From Vagococcus lutrae (lineage in GTDB: Bacteria; Bacillota; Bacilli; Lactobacillales; Vagococcaceae), in assembly GCF_003987555.1 (NCBI RefSeq), contig NZ_NGJW01000002.1:1-64000 (forward strand): a stretch of 64,000 bases of DNA, read 5' to 3'. The position numbers were made by a program, and so were the translations under genes. Below the pieces are notes generated by a model. The model saw only the letters and a list, made by a program, of their open reading frames with translations, was not told the origin of the DNA and did not search any database. Shown here piece after piece: positions 48,398 to 58,470 of this stretch. Positions within the stretch are counted from its first letter, which is position 1. Each line of letters starts with the position of its first letter.

Positions 48398-50020
48398 ATG
48401 ACAAAGTGGTGGAAAGAAGCAGTTGGCTATCAAATTTATCCAAGAAGTTTTTTGGATGTCAATCAAGATGGTATTGGCGATTTAAAAGGAGTAACGGCTA
48501 AGCTGCCTTATTTGAAAGAGTTAGGTATAGATTTTATATGGCTAACGCCCATTTTTGCCTCGCCCAATGTTGATAATGGTTATGATATCTCTGATTATCA
48601 AGCAATTGCGCCAGAATTTGGGACGATGGCTGATTTTCATGAGTTAGTGAAGGAAGCAAAGGCGCTAGGCATCAAGCTCATTTTGGATTTAGTGATTAAT
48701 CATACGTCCAATCAGCATGAATGGTTTAAACAATCATGTCTTGGAAAAGATAATCCTTATAGTGATTACTACATATGGCATCCTCCTGTAAATGGCAAAG
48801 AACCGAATGATTGGCAATCTATTTTCGGTGGTTCTGTATGGGAATATCATGAAGGTAGGGGAGAATACTACTTCCATGCATTCGCAAAAGAACAGCCTGA
48901 CCTAAATTGGGAATCCGAACAAATGAAACAAGATATTTTTGAAATGATTGAATGGTGGATTGCTCAAGGAATAGACGGTTTCCGTATTGATGCTATATCA
49001 CACGTTAAGAAAGCGAGTTGGGATACACCGATTGACCCGACGAATGTCAGTGCTCCTTATCAAAACGTCACAGGAATTGATAAGTATCTCAATGAATTGA
49101 GTGCTTTGTTAAGAAAACATGGGATGATGTCTGTAGGGGAAGCCTCAGGTGTGACAGCTGCAGAAGCACCGATTTGGGTTGGAGATGATGGCTATTTTGA
49201 TATGATTTTTGAATTTGAACATATTAATCTATGGCGGGATAAAACAGATGAAGGGGTGGCGATTAAGCCATTTAAAGATGCGTTAATCCGCTGGCAACAC
49301 GCGGTAGCAGATGATAAGGGTTGGAATGCTCTTTATATGGAAAATCATGACGTGCCTCGTAGCATCTCAGCGTTTGGAAATGATGCGCCTGAATGGCGAG
49401 AAAAATCCGGGAAAGCATTAGCAATGGCTTATATGCTGTTACAAGGAACCCCCTTTATTTATCAAGGTCAAGAAATCGGGATGATTAACAACGAGTTTCG
49501 AACGATTGAGGATATTGACGCTGTTGACTCGCGTCATCTATATTACCGATTACGTGAAGAAGGACTATCTGAAGCTGAAGCAATGAGTGTTGTTTCAGAA
49601 ACGACACGTGATAATGCTCGTACACCGATGCAGTGGAATGACAGTCATTATGCAGGTTTTTCAGAAACGACGCCTTGGTTAGCCGTCAATCAAAGTAAAG
49701 ACTGGATTAATGTGGCAGATGCCCTATCTCAACCAGATTCACTGTTTCATTTTTACCAAACATTGATTCAATTACGCAAAACGCACGCGGCCTTTATTGA
49801 CGGGAAGTTTTTGGACTTATCTACGGATAATGAGGTTGTCTTTGCTTATCAACGTTTCGATGACAAGGAATGTTTTACGATAGTAGTCAATTTAAGTCAA
49901 AAAGTATGTCATGAAACATGGCTATCAGATTATCAAGAGGATAACTTGATTTTATCTAATCAATCAAGTCACAACTTAACGACGTTAGAACCATTTGAAG
50001 CACGTCTATATCGTAACTAG
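48398..50020 (+). CDS. malL: Alpha-glucosidase (GH13_31, MalL-like)
   Basis: A 540-aa intracellular exo-alpha-glucosidase. Motifs: DLVINHTSNQHEWF, GFRIDAISHV with the nucleophile Asp (about 197), VGEASGV with the acid Glu, and ENHDVPR. Ala follows the nucleophile instead of the Val in its upstream neighbour, pointing to alpha-1,4 or mixed specificity; this is an inference from known family patterns. AAAGGAG precedes the ATG. With the preceding gene it forms a two-gene operon that could finish degradation of branched dextrins supplied by the maltodextrin importer. Confidence 0.85.
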   Translation: MTKWWKEAVGYQIYPRSFLDVNQDGIGDLKGVTAKLPYLKELGIDFIWLTPIFASPNVDNGYDISDYQAIAPEFGTMADFHELVKEAKALGIKLILDLVINHTSNQHEWFKQSCLGKDNPYSDYYIWHPPVNGKEPNDWQSIFGGSVWEYHEGRGEYYFHAFAKEQPDLNWESEQMKQDIFEMIEWWIAQGIDGFRIDAISHVKKASWDTPIDPTNVSAPYQNVTGIDKYLNELSALLRKHGMMSVGEASGVTAAEAPIWVGDDGYFDMIFEFEHINLWRDKTDEGVAIKPFKDALIRWQHAVADDKGWNALYMENHDVPRSISAFGNDAPEWREKSGKALAMAYMLLQGTPFIYQGQEIGMINNEFRTIEDIDAVDSRHLYYRLREEGLSEAEAMSVVSETTRDNARTPMQWNDSHYAGFSETTPWLAVNQSKDWINVADALSQPDSLFHFYQTLIQLRKTHAAFIDGKFLDLSTDNEVVFAYQRFDDKECFTIVVNLSQKVCHETWLSDYQEDNLILSNQSSHNLTTLEPFEARLYRN

Positions 50021-50021
50021 T

Positions 50022-50052
50022 AAAAAGCTGTCTATCAAGGCAGCTTTTTTTT
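50022..50052 (+). terminator. Terminator after the alpha-glucosidase pair
   Basis: AAAAAGCTG pairs with CAGCTTTTT around a 10-base loop, followed by TTT. Confidence 0.8.
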
Positions 50053-50067
50053 GAATAAAATGAACTT

Positions 50068-50096
50068 TTGAAAAATATAGTTCATTCTGTTAAAAT
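50068..50096 (+). promoter_or_regulatory. Promoter of the ABC-F gene and perhaps thyA-dfrA
   Basis: TTGAAA (50068-50073), 17 bp, TAAAAT (50091-50096). Confidence 0.6.
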
Positions 50097-50131
50097 GAAT
50101 GGATGATTAAAAGGAAGACAGGTGTAACAAT

Positions 50132-52030
50132 ATGAAAGAGTTGCGTGTCGATACATTAACAAAAACGTACGGTGATAAGATGTTGTTTGATAACATCTCT
50201 TTTTTAATTCATTCAAAAGATAAAATAGGTTTAATCGGGATCAATGGGACAGGTAAAAGTAGCTTGTTAAAAATATTAGCAGAAGTCGATGTTGCTGATA
50301 GTGGTCAATTGGAAAAACCACATGATTATACTGTCAGTTATTTACGTCAAGATACTGTTTTTCAAGATGAACGTTCGATTTTAGAATTAGTATTTGAAGG
50401 GGAGTCTCCTATTTTTAAAGCAGTCAGACAGTATGAACACGCGTTAAATCAATTAGCTCTAGACGGGGAATCTGCTCAGGCTCAAAAAGCGTATGCGCAA
50501 GCAGAAGAAATGATGAATAAACAAGACGCTTGGGAAGCAGATACAAATGCCAAGATTATTTTACAACAACTAGGCATTAGCGAGTTAGACCGTCGCGTGT
50601 GTGATTTATCTGGAGGACAGCAAAAACGTGTGGCGTTAGCTCAAGTGTTAATTCAAGAACCGGATTTACTTTTACTAGATGAACCGACGAACCACTTAGA
50701 TTATGCAGCGATTGAATGGCTAGAAAAATATTTAAACCAATATCGTGGTGCGCTTGTCATGGTCACGCATGACCGCTACTTTTTAGATAAAGTAACTAAT
50801 CGCATATTTGAGTTATCTGGAGGACGGATACACGAATATCAAGGGAATTATCAAACGTATTTAGAACAAAAAAGTGAACGAGAAGAACAAGCGGTTAAGC
50901 AACAACATAAACAAAAACAGTTATACAAGCAAGAATTAGCTTGGATGCGTGCAGGTGTTAAAGCACGTGGAACGAAACAGCAAGCACGTATCGATCGTTT
51001 TAAAGATTTGGAACATCAAGTTAAGCAACCAGGACTAAACGATGATAACGTTGAAATAGATATTGCGACGAAACGATTAGGTAAAAAAGTGTTAGAATTA
51101 AAAAATGCTTCTTTAAACTTAAATAATCAACCGATTTTAAAAGAGGTTGATTTATTGATTCAATCCAATGAGCGCTTGGGAATTACTGGAAAGAACGGTG
51201 CAGGAAAATCTTCCTTACTAAATGTTCTCGCTCAACAATTGCCGCTCGACAGTGGTGTTTTAGAAATCGGTGAGACTGTGCGAATGGCGTACTATACGCA
51301 AAACAATGAGCCTATTAGTGACAACGTCAGAATGATTGAATACTTACAAGAAGCAGCGGAAAGAGTCACAACACAGTCAGGAGAGGCTATCAGTGTGACA
51401 GAAATGTTAGAACGTTTTCTATTCCCTAGAGCCACTCATGGAACACTCGTGCATAAATTGTCAGGTGGCGAACAACGTCGTTTGTACTTATTAAAATTAT
51501 TAATTAGTCAACCTAATGTGCTATTACTCGATGAACCAACTAATGACTTAGATATTGACACATTAACCGTCTTAGAAGACTACTTGGCGACATTCAATGG
51601 GGCAGTGATTGCTGTCAGTCATGACCGTTACTTTTTAGACAAAATAATGAAACGTTTATTAGTTTTTAAAGGGCATGGAAACATCACTTCTTATTATGGT
51701 ACAATGAGTGATTATTTGATCTATCAAAAAGAGCAAGAAAAAGAAAAAAGAAAAGAAGTAAAATCTGAAAAAGAAGCCATTCAATCTATCGTGCCAGAAA
51801 AGCCGAAGAAAAAACGCCTGTCTTATCACGAGAAAAAAGAGTGGGAAACGATTCTTACGGATATTGATAAGTTAGAAACACAAATAGAAGAGATTCAACA
51901 AGAGATGGTGGAACAAAGCTCTGACTTTACTGCGTTACAAAATTTACAGACCGCCTTAGAAGAAGCGGAAGAGGCACTGCTTGAAAAGATGGAGCGTTGG
52001 GAATATTTGAGTGAAATTGCTGAAGAGTGA
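50132..52030 (+). CDS. ABC-F family ATPase (YfmR/Uup-like)
   Basis: A soluble protein of 632 aa with two ATPase domains and no membrane segment. Walker A motifs are GINGTGKSS and GKNGAGKSS; Walker B motifs are LLLLDEPTNHLD and LLLDEPTNDLD; signatures are LSGGQQKR and LSGGEQRR. A linker of about 80 charged residues joins the domains and the C-terminus is a coiled coil (about 545-630), as in Uup and YfmR, which act on the ribosome, for example at difficult peptide bonds. The antibiotic-resistance ABC-F proteins differ by having longer linkers. It precedes thyA by 31 bp. Confidence 0.9.
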   Translation: MKELRVDTLTKTYGDKMLFDNISFLIHSKDKIGLIGINGTGKSSLLKILAEVDVADSGQLEKPHDYTVSYLRQDTVFQDERSILELVFEGESPIFKAVRQYEHALNQLALDGESAQAQKAYAQAEEMMNKQDAWEADTNAKIILQQLGISELDRRVCDLSGGQQKRVALAQVLIQEPDLLLLDEPTNHLDYAAIEWLEKYLNQYRGALVMVTHDRYFLDKVTNRIFELSGGRIHEYQGNYQTYLEQKSEREEQAVKQQHKQKQLYKQELAWMRAGVKARGTKQQARIDRFKDLEHQVKQPGLNDDNVEIDIATKRLGKKVLELKNASLNLNNQPILKEVDLLIQSNERLGITGKNGAGKSSLLNVLAQQLPLDSGVLEIGETVRMAYYTQNNEPISDNVRMIEYLQEAAERVTTQSGEAISVTEMLERFLFPRATHGTLVHKLSGGEQRRLYLLKLLISQPNVLLLDEPTNDLDIDTLTVLEDYLATFNGAVIAVSHDRYFLDKIMKRLLVFKGHGNITSYYGTMSDYLIYQKEQEKEKRKEVKSEKEAIQSIVPEKPKKKRLSYHEKKEWETILTDIDKLETQIEEIQQEMVEQSSDFTALQNLQTALEEAEEALLEKMERWEYLSEIAEE

Positions 52031-52061
52031 TAATTTGTTAAAATTTAAGGAGGAGTAACAG

Positions 52062-53009
52062 GTGACACGTGCATATATGGACTTATGTCAAAAAGTTTTA
52101 GACGAAGGAATTGAAAAGACAGATCGGACAGGAACCGGAACGAAGAGTATATTTGGCTATCAAATGCGCTTTGATTTAAGTGAAGGTTTTCCTCTTTTGA
52201 CAACTAAACGTGTCCCCTTTAGTTTAATCAAAAGTGAATTATTATGGTTTATTAAAGGAGATACCAATATCCGCTATCTATTAGAACATAATAACCACAT
52301 TTGGGATGAGTGGGCTTTTGAACGCTACGTTAAAAGTGAGTCATATAAAGGACCAGATATGACCGATTTTGGACGTCGTGCGTTAAAGGATGCCGAATTC
52401 AATACTGTTTATCAAAAAGAGAAACAACAGTTTTGTGACCGTATTTTAAACGATGAAAAGTTTGCCGAACAATTTGGTGATTTAGGCAACGTTTACGGGT
52501 CACAATGGCGTCACTGGCAAACGAAAAAAGGTGAAACAATCGACCAGCTAAAAGATGTTATTGAAATGATTAAAACCAATCCTGATTCCCGTCGTTTAAT
52601 AGTTTCCGCTTGGAATCCTGAAGATGTTCCGTCAATGGCGTTGCCACCTTGTCATACACTCTTCCAATTTTATGTTGCAAATGGTAAACTAAGTTGTCAG
52701 TTATATCAAAGAAGTGGAGATATCTTTTTGGGTGTTCCATTTAATATCGCGAGTTATGCGTTGCTAACGCATTTAATCGCACATGAGACAGGATTGGAAG
52801 TAGGCGAGTTTGTTCATACGCTTGGCGATGCTCATATTTATGCAAACCACTACGGCCAAGTAGAAGAATTGTTAGCGCGCGAGCCAAAAGAAAAACCAAC
52901 ATTATGGTTAAATCCAGATAAACAGTCAGTTTTTGATTTTGATATGACCGATATACAGATTGAGCATTATCATCCGCATCCAGCTATAAAAGCACCGATT
53001 GCGGTTTAA
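52062..53009 (+). CDS. thyA: Thymidylate synthase ThyA
   Basis: Methylates dUMP to dTMP with methylenetetrahydrofolate, giving dihydrofolate. The 315-aa protein carries the catalytic Cys in [13 protein letters not shown], the phosphate-binding [12 protein letters not shown] and the C-terminal APIAV. It is the longer form with an insert of about 50 residues (near 85-135), as in lactobacilli. The start is GTG, supported by AAGGAGGAG eight bases upstream. dfrA follows 30 bp later and recycles the dihydrofolate. Confidence 0.96.
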   Translation: MTRAYMDLCQKVLDEGIEKTDRTGTGTKSIFGYQMRFDLSEGFPLLTTKRVPFSLIKSELLWFIKGDTNIRYLLEHNNHIWDEWAFERYVKSESYKGPDMTDFGRRALKDAEFNTVYQKEKQQFCDRILNDEKFAEQFGDLGNVYGSQWRHWQTKKGETIDQLKDVIEMIKTNPDSRRLIVSAWNPEDVPSMALPPCHTLFQFYVANGKLSCQLYQRSGDIFLGVPFNIASYALLTHLIAHETGLEVGEFVHTLGDAHIYANHYGQVEELLAREPKEKPTLWLNPDKQSVFDFDMTDIQIEHYHPHPAIKAPIAV

Positions 53010-53039
53010 AGAACGAGAGATTTTAGGAGGATTTTTATT

Positions 53040-53534
53040 ATGTTAGCAGCTATTTGGGCACAAGATGAAGAGGGGTTGATAGGGAAGGACGATGCGTTAC
53101 CGTGGCGTCTACCAAACGATTTATCTTTTTTCCGGAATACCACAGAAAATAATACGATTGTGATGGGACGTAAGACCTTTGAAGGAATGAACAAGCGACC
53201 GTTGCCTAATCGTCACACGATTGTGTTAACTTCTGATACTTCCTATCAAGCGGAAGGCATTCAAGTTATGCATACTGTTGAGGAAGTTCTTGCCTATGCT
53301 GAGTCGTATGACGGTATTGTTTTTATTACAGGTGGGGCAAATGTCTATCGACAATTTTTTCCTCATGCGGATATTCTTTATCGTACAGTCATTCATGAAA
53401 TCTTTGAAGGGGATACTTATATTCCAGAACCTAACTGGGATGACTGGAGTATGATTGATATAAGCGAAGGAACGATGGATGCTGAAAATCGTTATGCCCA
53501 TACCTTTGAAACATATAAACGAAAAAACAATTAG
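53040..53534 (+). CDS. dfrA: Dihydrofolate reductase
   Basis: Reduces dihydrofolate to tetrahydrofolate with NADPH. The 164-aa protein has AAIWAQDEEGLIGKDDALPWRLPNDLSFF at the N-terminus, including the catalytic Asp in LPNDLS, then VMGRKTFEGM and FITGGANVYRQF. This is the chromosomal housekeeping type, directly after thyA, a standard Firmicute pairing. AGGAGG lies before the ATG. Confidence 0.95.
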   Translation: MLAAIWAQDEEGLIGKDDALPWRLPNDLSFFRNTTENNTIVMGRKTFEGMNKRPLPNRHTIVLTSDTSYQAEGIQVMHTVEEVLAYAESYDGIVFITGGANVYRQFFPHADILYRTVIHEIFEGDTYIPEPNWDDWSMIDISEGTMDAENRYAHTFETYKRKNN

Positions 53535-53540
53535 ATTTTT

Positions 53541-53580
53541 AACTTAAAGTAGCCGAAAGATAGCTGCTTTAAGTTTTTTT
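53541..53580 (+). terminator. dfrA terminator
   Basis: AACTTAAAGTAGC pairs with GCTGCTTTAAGTT (one G-T pair) around a 9-base loop, followed by TTTTTTT. Confidence 0.88.
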
Positions 53581-53628
53581 ATTTTATTATATAAAAGTTA
53601 AGATGACGCGTGAAAGTTGTAGAAATAC

Positions 53629-53657
53629 TTTAAAATAGTGACTTGGTGTGTTACTAT
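53629..53657 (+). promoter_or_regulatory. Likely promoter of asnB
   Basis: An extended -10 (TG, one base, TACTAT at 53652-53657) with weak -35 TTTAAA (53629-53634), 17 bp apart. Initiation near 53664 would give a leader of about 80 bases. Confidence 0.45.
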
Positions 53658-53663
53658 AAGTTA

Positions 53664-53729
53664 GATTCATCGTGAGATAATTAAATCATCGCGTGAAAAT
53701 AAACAAGCATCGTCTAGCGATGTTTTTTT
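53664..53729 (+). promoter_or_regulatory. asnB leader with a terminator just before the ribosome binding site
   Basis: AAGCATCG pairs with CGATGTTT around TCTAG (53706-53725) and is followed by Ts to 53729; GGAGTGAGG begins at the next base. Upstream CATCG (53668) and CATCGC (53687) are extra copies of the left arm; CATCGC pairs exactly with GCGATG (53717-53722), which would prevent the terminator. This looks like a transcription attenuator with an alternative fold; the signal is unknown. Confidence 0.55.
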
Positions 53730-53743
53730 GGAGTGAGGACAAC

Positions 53744-55627
53744 ATGTGTGGTATTGTAGGATTCGTTAACACAACTCAAACTATCGATGAAAAAACAACC
53801 GTAATTAATAATATGATGGAAACGATTGTTCATCGTGGTCCTAATAGTTCGGGTCACTTTGTAGATGAACAAGTAGCACTAGGTTTTCGTAGATTAAGTA
53901 TTATTGATTTAGAGGGCGGTTCACAACCTTTATATAACGAAGATAAAACAAAAGTCATTATTTTTAATGGTGAAATTTATAATTTTCAAAACTTAAGAAA
54001 TGAGCTTATAGAAAAAGGACATATCTTTACAACAAAAACGGATACAGAAGTTATTCTTCATGGTTATGAAGAATTTGGAAAAGATATCTTACACCGTTTA
54101 CGTGGTATGTTTGCGTTTGCGATTTGGGATACGGTTACTGGCGAATTATTTGGCGCGCGTGACCACTTTGGTATCAAACCATATTACTACACAGAGATGA
54201 ACGGGACATTTATGTTTGGTTCTGAGATTAAAAGTCTAATGGCTCATCCAGATTTTAAAAAAGAATTAAATAAAGAAGCATTAAAACCTTATATGACGTT
54301 CCAATATTCCGCTTTAAGTGAGACTTTCTTCAAGAATGTCTACCGTATACCAGAAGGTCATTACTATACATACCATAACGGTCAGTTGAATATAGAGCGT
54401 TATTGGGATCCAGAGTTTAGAGAAGAAGATATGACCTTAGAACAAGCGGTTGATGAAATCGAAGCAGCTGTTAAAGAATCTGTTGAAGTTCACGCTATTA
54501 GCGATGTCAAAGTCGGATCATTTCTATCAAGTGGTGTCGACTCAAGTTATGTGACAGCGACGCTACGTCCTGATTATACATTCTCGATTGGATTTGGAGA
54601 TAAAACATATAATGAATCTCACGAAGCGAAACGTTTAACCGACAAATTGGGACTTAAAAATTATTCTAAACTTGTTACAGGAGAAGAAGCATTTCAATAC
54701 TTCCCATTAATTCAATATCATTTAGACGAGCCTGATTCTAATCCATCATGTGTGCCTTTATACTTCTTGTCAGAAATGGCCAGTGAGAAAGTAACAGTAG
54801 TTTTGTCAGGTGAAGGTGCCGATGAATTATTTGCGGGTTATCAAAACTATGGATTTAATAGTGGCTCCAAAATGGTCCGCGTTGTCGCTGAAGGACTAAA
54901 GAAATTACCTAAAAAAGCACGTTATAATATTGCACGCACAATTGATAAAATGCCAACGTTTAAAGGTAGTTTGCATTTATATACGTCACTGGCACCGGCA
55001 GAAGAATTCTTTATCGGTCAAGCGGAAGTCTTTAAAGAAGCAGAAGCGGATAACTACTTGAAATCAGATTATCAAAAGAGTCAGACGGTGAAAGATATTG
55101 TAATGGACGTATACAAACGTGTGCCACATTTACCTGAAGTTAAAAAAATGCAATATCTGGATGTCCATCAATGGATGCCAAAAGATATTTTATTAAAAGC
55201 CGACAAACTAAGTATGGCTCATTCACTAGAAATACGTGTGCCTTTACTCGATATTAAAATGATGGAGCTTGCTGAGCGCATCCCGACGAAACATCTTATC
55301 AATGCTGAAAACACAAAATATGCTTTTAGAAAAGCAGCGAATCGTCACCTGCCAGATGAATGGGCAGACCGTGAAAAACTCGGTTTCCCTGTGCCGATAA
55401 AAGACTGGTTACGTGAAGAACGTTTCTACCTTCACATTCGTCAACTTTTCTTAGAAGATTTTGTAAATGAGTTCTTCGAGCAAGATAAAATTGTGGCGTT
55501 ATTAGACGGAAACTTCCGTGGTGAAAATGATGATCGTCGTAAGATTTGGACGATTTATACTTTCTTAGTATGGTATAAGATTTACTTTATCGATGAAGAA
55601 AAACCACAAGCTATCCCGGTAGCGTAA
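53744..55627 (+). CDS. asnB: Asparagine synthetase (glutamine-hydrolysing); candidate peptidoglycan D-Asp amidase
   Basis: Two-domain enzyme of 627 aa. MCGIVGF at the start gives the N-terminal Cys nucleophile of the glutaminase domain; the ATG at 53744 is therefore the real start, preceded by GGAGTGAGG. The synthetase domain carries the ATP-pyrophosphatase loop SSGVDSSYV (about 262) and GEGADELFAGY. The family makes asparagine from aspartate, but in Lactococcus a member (AsnH) amidates D-Asp in peptidoglycan. Here it sits directly upstream of murE, a D-Asp ligase and an aspartate racemase, which favours that role as an inference. The leader contains a putative attenuator. Confidence 0.88.
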   Translation: MCGIVGFVNTTQTIDEKTTVINNMMETIVHRGPNSSGHFVDEQVALGFRRLSIIDLEGGSQPLYNEDKTKVIIFNGEIYNFQNLRNELIEKGHIFTTKTDTEVILHGYEEFGKDILHRLRGMFAFAIWDTVTGELFGARDHFGIKPYYYTEMNGTFMFGSEIKSLMAHPDFKKELNKEALKPYMTFQYSALSETFFKNVYRIPEGHYYTYHNGQLNIERYWDPEFREEDMTLEQAVDEIEAAVKESVEVHAISDVKVGSFLSSGVDSSYVTATLRPDYTFSIGFGDKTYNESHEAKRLTDKLGLKNYSKLVTGEEAFQYFPLIQYHLDEPDSNPSCVPLYFLSEMASEKVTVVLSGEGADELFAGYQNYGFNSGSKMVRVVAEGLKKLPKKARYNIARTIDKMPTFKGSLHLYTSLAPAEEFFIGQAEVFKEAEADNYLKSDYQKSQTVKDIVMDVYKRVPHLPEVKKMQYLDVHQWMPKDILLKADKLSMAHSLEIRVPLLDIKMMELAERIPTKHLINAENTKYAFRKAANRHLPDEWADREKLGFPVPIKDWLREERFYLHIRQLFLEDFVNEFFEQDKIVALLDGNFRGENDDRRKIWTIYTFLVWYKIYFIDEEKPQAIPVA

Positions 55628-55708
55628 GCAAAACAAAAAGCTGGAAGCAAATGCTTACCAGTTTTTTGTATATATGACTCAGATAGTATAAAAAAAGGTG
55701 GTAAAAAT

Positions 55709-57226
55709 ATGACACAATTAAACACTTGGGTGGAAGAAATAAAAAAGCACAATCTTTTAAAAGAAATCATCTTTCATAATCAATGGTATACGAACGTACC
55801 TGTAGACAATGTATTGGCAGAAATCCAGCATATTACATATGATTCGCGTGATATAAAAGAAAATACGCTCTTCTTTTGCAAAGGGGCGAACTTTCATCTC
55901 TCTTATTTAGAACAAGCAATTAAAGATGGTGCAACTTGTTATATAAGCGAAACACCTTATGAAGTAGATGAGAACGTGCTGGGTATTATTGTCACAGATG
56001 TTAAAAAAGCCATGGCTGTCGTTAGTCAACTCTTTTACAATCATCCTGAAAAAGAACTAAAAATTGTGGCATATACTGGTACGAAAGGCAAAACGACTTC
56101 CACATATTTATGTTATGAAATTTTAAAAAGAGAAACGCAAGGACATGTCGCGTTTTTCTCTACGTTGGAAACCAATTTAGGTGCGGGTGAAACGTTTAAA
56201 TCTAAGCTAACTACGCCGGAATCCCTTGACCTTTATCGGATGATGCGTCAAGCAGTGACAAATGGTATGACCCATCTAGTCATGGAAGTTTCTTCGCAAG
56301 CTTATAAATTAGAGCGCGTATATAATCTTACGTTTGACGTCGGAGTTTTTCTGAACATTTCGCCAGACCACATTAGTGATATCGAACATCCAACATTTGA
56401 TGATTACTTTTATTGTAAGCGACAATTATTAGCGAATAGTCGCCAAATTATTTTAAACGCTGACAGTGACTATGCTGACTTTTTATATGAATACGCAAAA
56501 CAGTATACATCCGATATCATAACGTTTGGGGAACAAGAGGATGTCGATGTTAATTGGCAATCAATCAATGCTCATTCATTTTCTATAGATAACCATTCCT
56601 CTTTACCGATTGAATCGACCACGTATCAACTAGCAATGGAAGGTTACTTTAATCATAGCAATGCCACAAGTGCCTTAATTGCAACAAGTTTAGTCGGAGC
56701 GCAAGCTAGTTCTCAAAAAGAAGGTTTGGCGGTCGCACAGATTGATGGACGCATGAAAAAACTGATGTTACCTAACAATAGTCCGGTTTATATCGACTAT
56801 GCGCATAATTATTTGAGCTTGGCAACACTGGTCGGGTTTGTTAAAAGTGAGTATCCAGAAAAACGAGTGCATTTGGTAATTGGCAGTACGGGAGATAAGG
56901 CGCAGTCACGACGTTACGATTTTGCTAGAGTTATCTCAGAGTCCATTAACAAAGCCTATCTTACAACGGATGACCCTGGTAGCGAGTCAGCGCTTGATAT
57001 TGCCGAAACGATAAAACAAAATGTGACGAGTTCGGTGGATATGGTGATTGAATTAGACCGAGAAAAAGCAATAAATATGGCGTTATCGGAAATGAGCGAA
57101 CATGATGTTTTAGTTATTGCAGGGAAAGGTTCAGACCGTTATCAAATTATTAACGGCGAACACATTCCTTACTTAGGTGACCAAACTGTCGTAGAAAAAT
57201 GGATAGAGAAAGAAGGATTAAAATGA
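55709..57226 (+). CDS. murE: UDP-MurNAc-tripeptide synthetase MurE, L-lysine type
   Basis: Adds L-Lys to UDP-MurNAc-L-Ala-D-Glu. The 505-aa Mur ligase has the P-loop TGTKGKTTS (about 123) in the form seen in streptococcal MurE, then LTTPESLDLYRMMRQAV, LVMEVSSQAY and FLNISPDHISDIEHP. Near the amino-acid site it reads TTDDPGSE, the DDP form of Lys-adding enzymes, not the DNPR of diaminopimelate-adding ones. AAAGGTGG precedes the ATG. Its stop overlaps the aslA start (ATGA), so lysine addition and D-Asp ligation are coupled in translation. Confidence 0.92.
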   Translation: MTQLNTWVEEIKKHNLLKEIIFHNQWYTNVPVDNVLAEIQHITYDSRDIKENTLFFCKGANFHLSYLEQAIKDGATCYISETPYEVDENVLGIIVTDVKKAMAVVSQLFYNHPEKELKIVAYTGTKGKTTSTYLCYEILKRETQGHVAFFSTLETNLGAGETFKSKLTTPESLDLYRMMRQAVTNGMTHLVMEVSSQAYKLERVYNLTFDVGVFLNISPDHISDIEHPTFDDYFYCKRQLLANSRQIILNADSDYADFLYEYAKQYTSDIITFGEQEDVDVNWQSINAHSFSIDNHSSLPIESTTYQLAMEGYFNHSNATSALIATSLVGAQASSQKEGLAVAQIDGRMKKLMLPNNSPVYIDYAHNYLSLATLVGFVKSEYPEKRVHLVIGSTGDKAQSRRYDFARVISESINKAYLTTDDPGSESALDIAETIKQNVTSSVDMVIELDREKAINMALSEMSEHDVLVIAGKGSDRYQIINGEHIPYLGDQTVVEKWIEKEGLK

Positions 57227-58467
57227 ACACGTCACTAACAGAAAAATTTGTGCCGATATTACTTGGTAGTGATATTAACGTTTATGGAATGGCACGTTCT
57301 TTTTATGAAGCCTATGGTATGGTTTCTGAAGCGTATGGCGCAGCTGAATTAGCGGCAACGAAATATAGTAAGATTGTTAATTTACATGTGGTTTCACATT
57401 TTAATGAAGATCCTACATTTATCGAAACAATGCGTAAAGTAGCAAAGGAATATGAAAATGATCATCGTATTCTAATGTTAATTCCATGTGGAGATGGTTA
57501 TACGGAGCTTTTAGCACGACATAAAGATGAATTGACATCTTGGTTTGTTTGTCCGACGATTGACACTGAATTACAGCAGACATTGTCCAATAAGGTGTCA
57601 TTCTATGAAACGTGTGAGAAGTACGGTTTACCTTATCCTAAAACAATGGTTATTACTAAGGACATGATGGAAACAACCGACGAGATAGCGCCACCATTTT
57701 CGTTTCCAGTCGCTTTAAAACCAGCGGATAGCGTGTCATATTTAGATGTATCATTTGAAGGACGTAAGAAAGCGTATATTATTGAAAATCAAGCAGAATT
57801 TCAAGATATCTTAAATAAAATTTATGAAAATGGCTATACAGCAGAGATGATTTGTCAGGATTTCATTCCTGGAGATGATTCACATATGCGTGTGTTAAAT
57901 GCCTATGTTGACCAACATCATCAAGTTAGAATGATGTGCTTAGGGCATCCTTTATTAGAGGATCCGACACCTGGTTCAGTCGGTAACTATATGGCGATTA
58001 TGCCAGACTTTAATGATGATATTTACCGCCGCATTAAGAAATTTTTAGAAGAGATTGAATATACTGGATTTGCTAACTTTGATATGAAATACGATGCGCG
58101 TGACGGTGAGTATAAATTATTTGAAATTAACTTACGACAAGGACGTAGTAGTTTCTATGTGACACTATTTGGTTATAATCTAGCTAAATATATTACGGAA
58201 GATTATGTCTTAAATAAACCATTCACTAAAACGACTATTGGACATGGTGACAAGTTATGGATTGGTGCACCAGTCAAAGTGTTAAAAGAGTATATTGCTG
58301 ATAGCCCTGACAAAGAAGAAGCAATGGATTATATTCAAAATAAAAAATATGGTTCAACTATCTTTTTTAAGAAGGATATGAACTTGCGCCGCTTTGTTTT
58401 AGTGCGTTATATGTTTTATCAATATCATGCTCGTTTTAAAAAATACTTTAAACAAAAGAAGGGGTAA
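57223..58467 (+). CDS. aslA: D-aspartate ligase (ATP-grasp), AslA/Aslfm-like
   Basis: Attaches D-aspartate to the epsilon-amino group of the lysine in the peptidoglycan precursor. The 414-aa ATP-grasp protein has the regions FPVALKPADSVSYLD and CQDFIPGDDSHMRV for ATP binding and FANFDMKYDARDGEYKLFEINLRQGRSS for metal ligands; the family is characterised in Enterococcus faecium and Lactococcus. ATG at 57223 overlaps the murE stop. The next gene encodes the racemase that would supply D-Asp. Other ATP-grasp ligases are possible, but the context is specific. Confidence 0.9.
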   Translation: MNTSLTEKFVPILLGSDINVYGMARSFYEAYGMVSEAYGAAELAATKYSKIVNLHVVSHFNEDPTFIETMRKVAKEYENDHRILMLIPCGDGYTELLARHKDELTSWFVCPTIDTELQQTLSNKVSFYETCEKYGLPYPKTMVITKDMMETTDEIAPPFSFPVALKPADSVSYLDVSFEGRKKAYIIENQAEFQDILNKIYENGYTAEMICQDFIPGDDSHMRVLNAYVDQHHQVRMMCLGHPLLEDPTPGSVGNYMAIMPDFNDDIYRRIKKFLEEIEYTGFANFDMKYDARDGEYKLFEINLRQGRSSFYVTLFGYNLAKYITEDYVLNKPFTKTTIGHGDKLWIGAPVKVLKEYIADSPDKEEAMDYIQNKKYGSTIFFKKDMNLRRFVLVRYMFYQYHARFKKYFKQKKG

Positions 58468-58470
58468 GCT

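Noticed and set aside
53693-53743. In-frame upstream GTG start for asnB
   Set aside because: It would add 17 residues before the catalytic N-terminal Cys, which must become residue 1 after Met removal, and the extension runs through the leader terminator.
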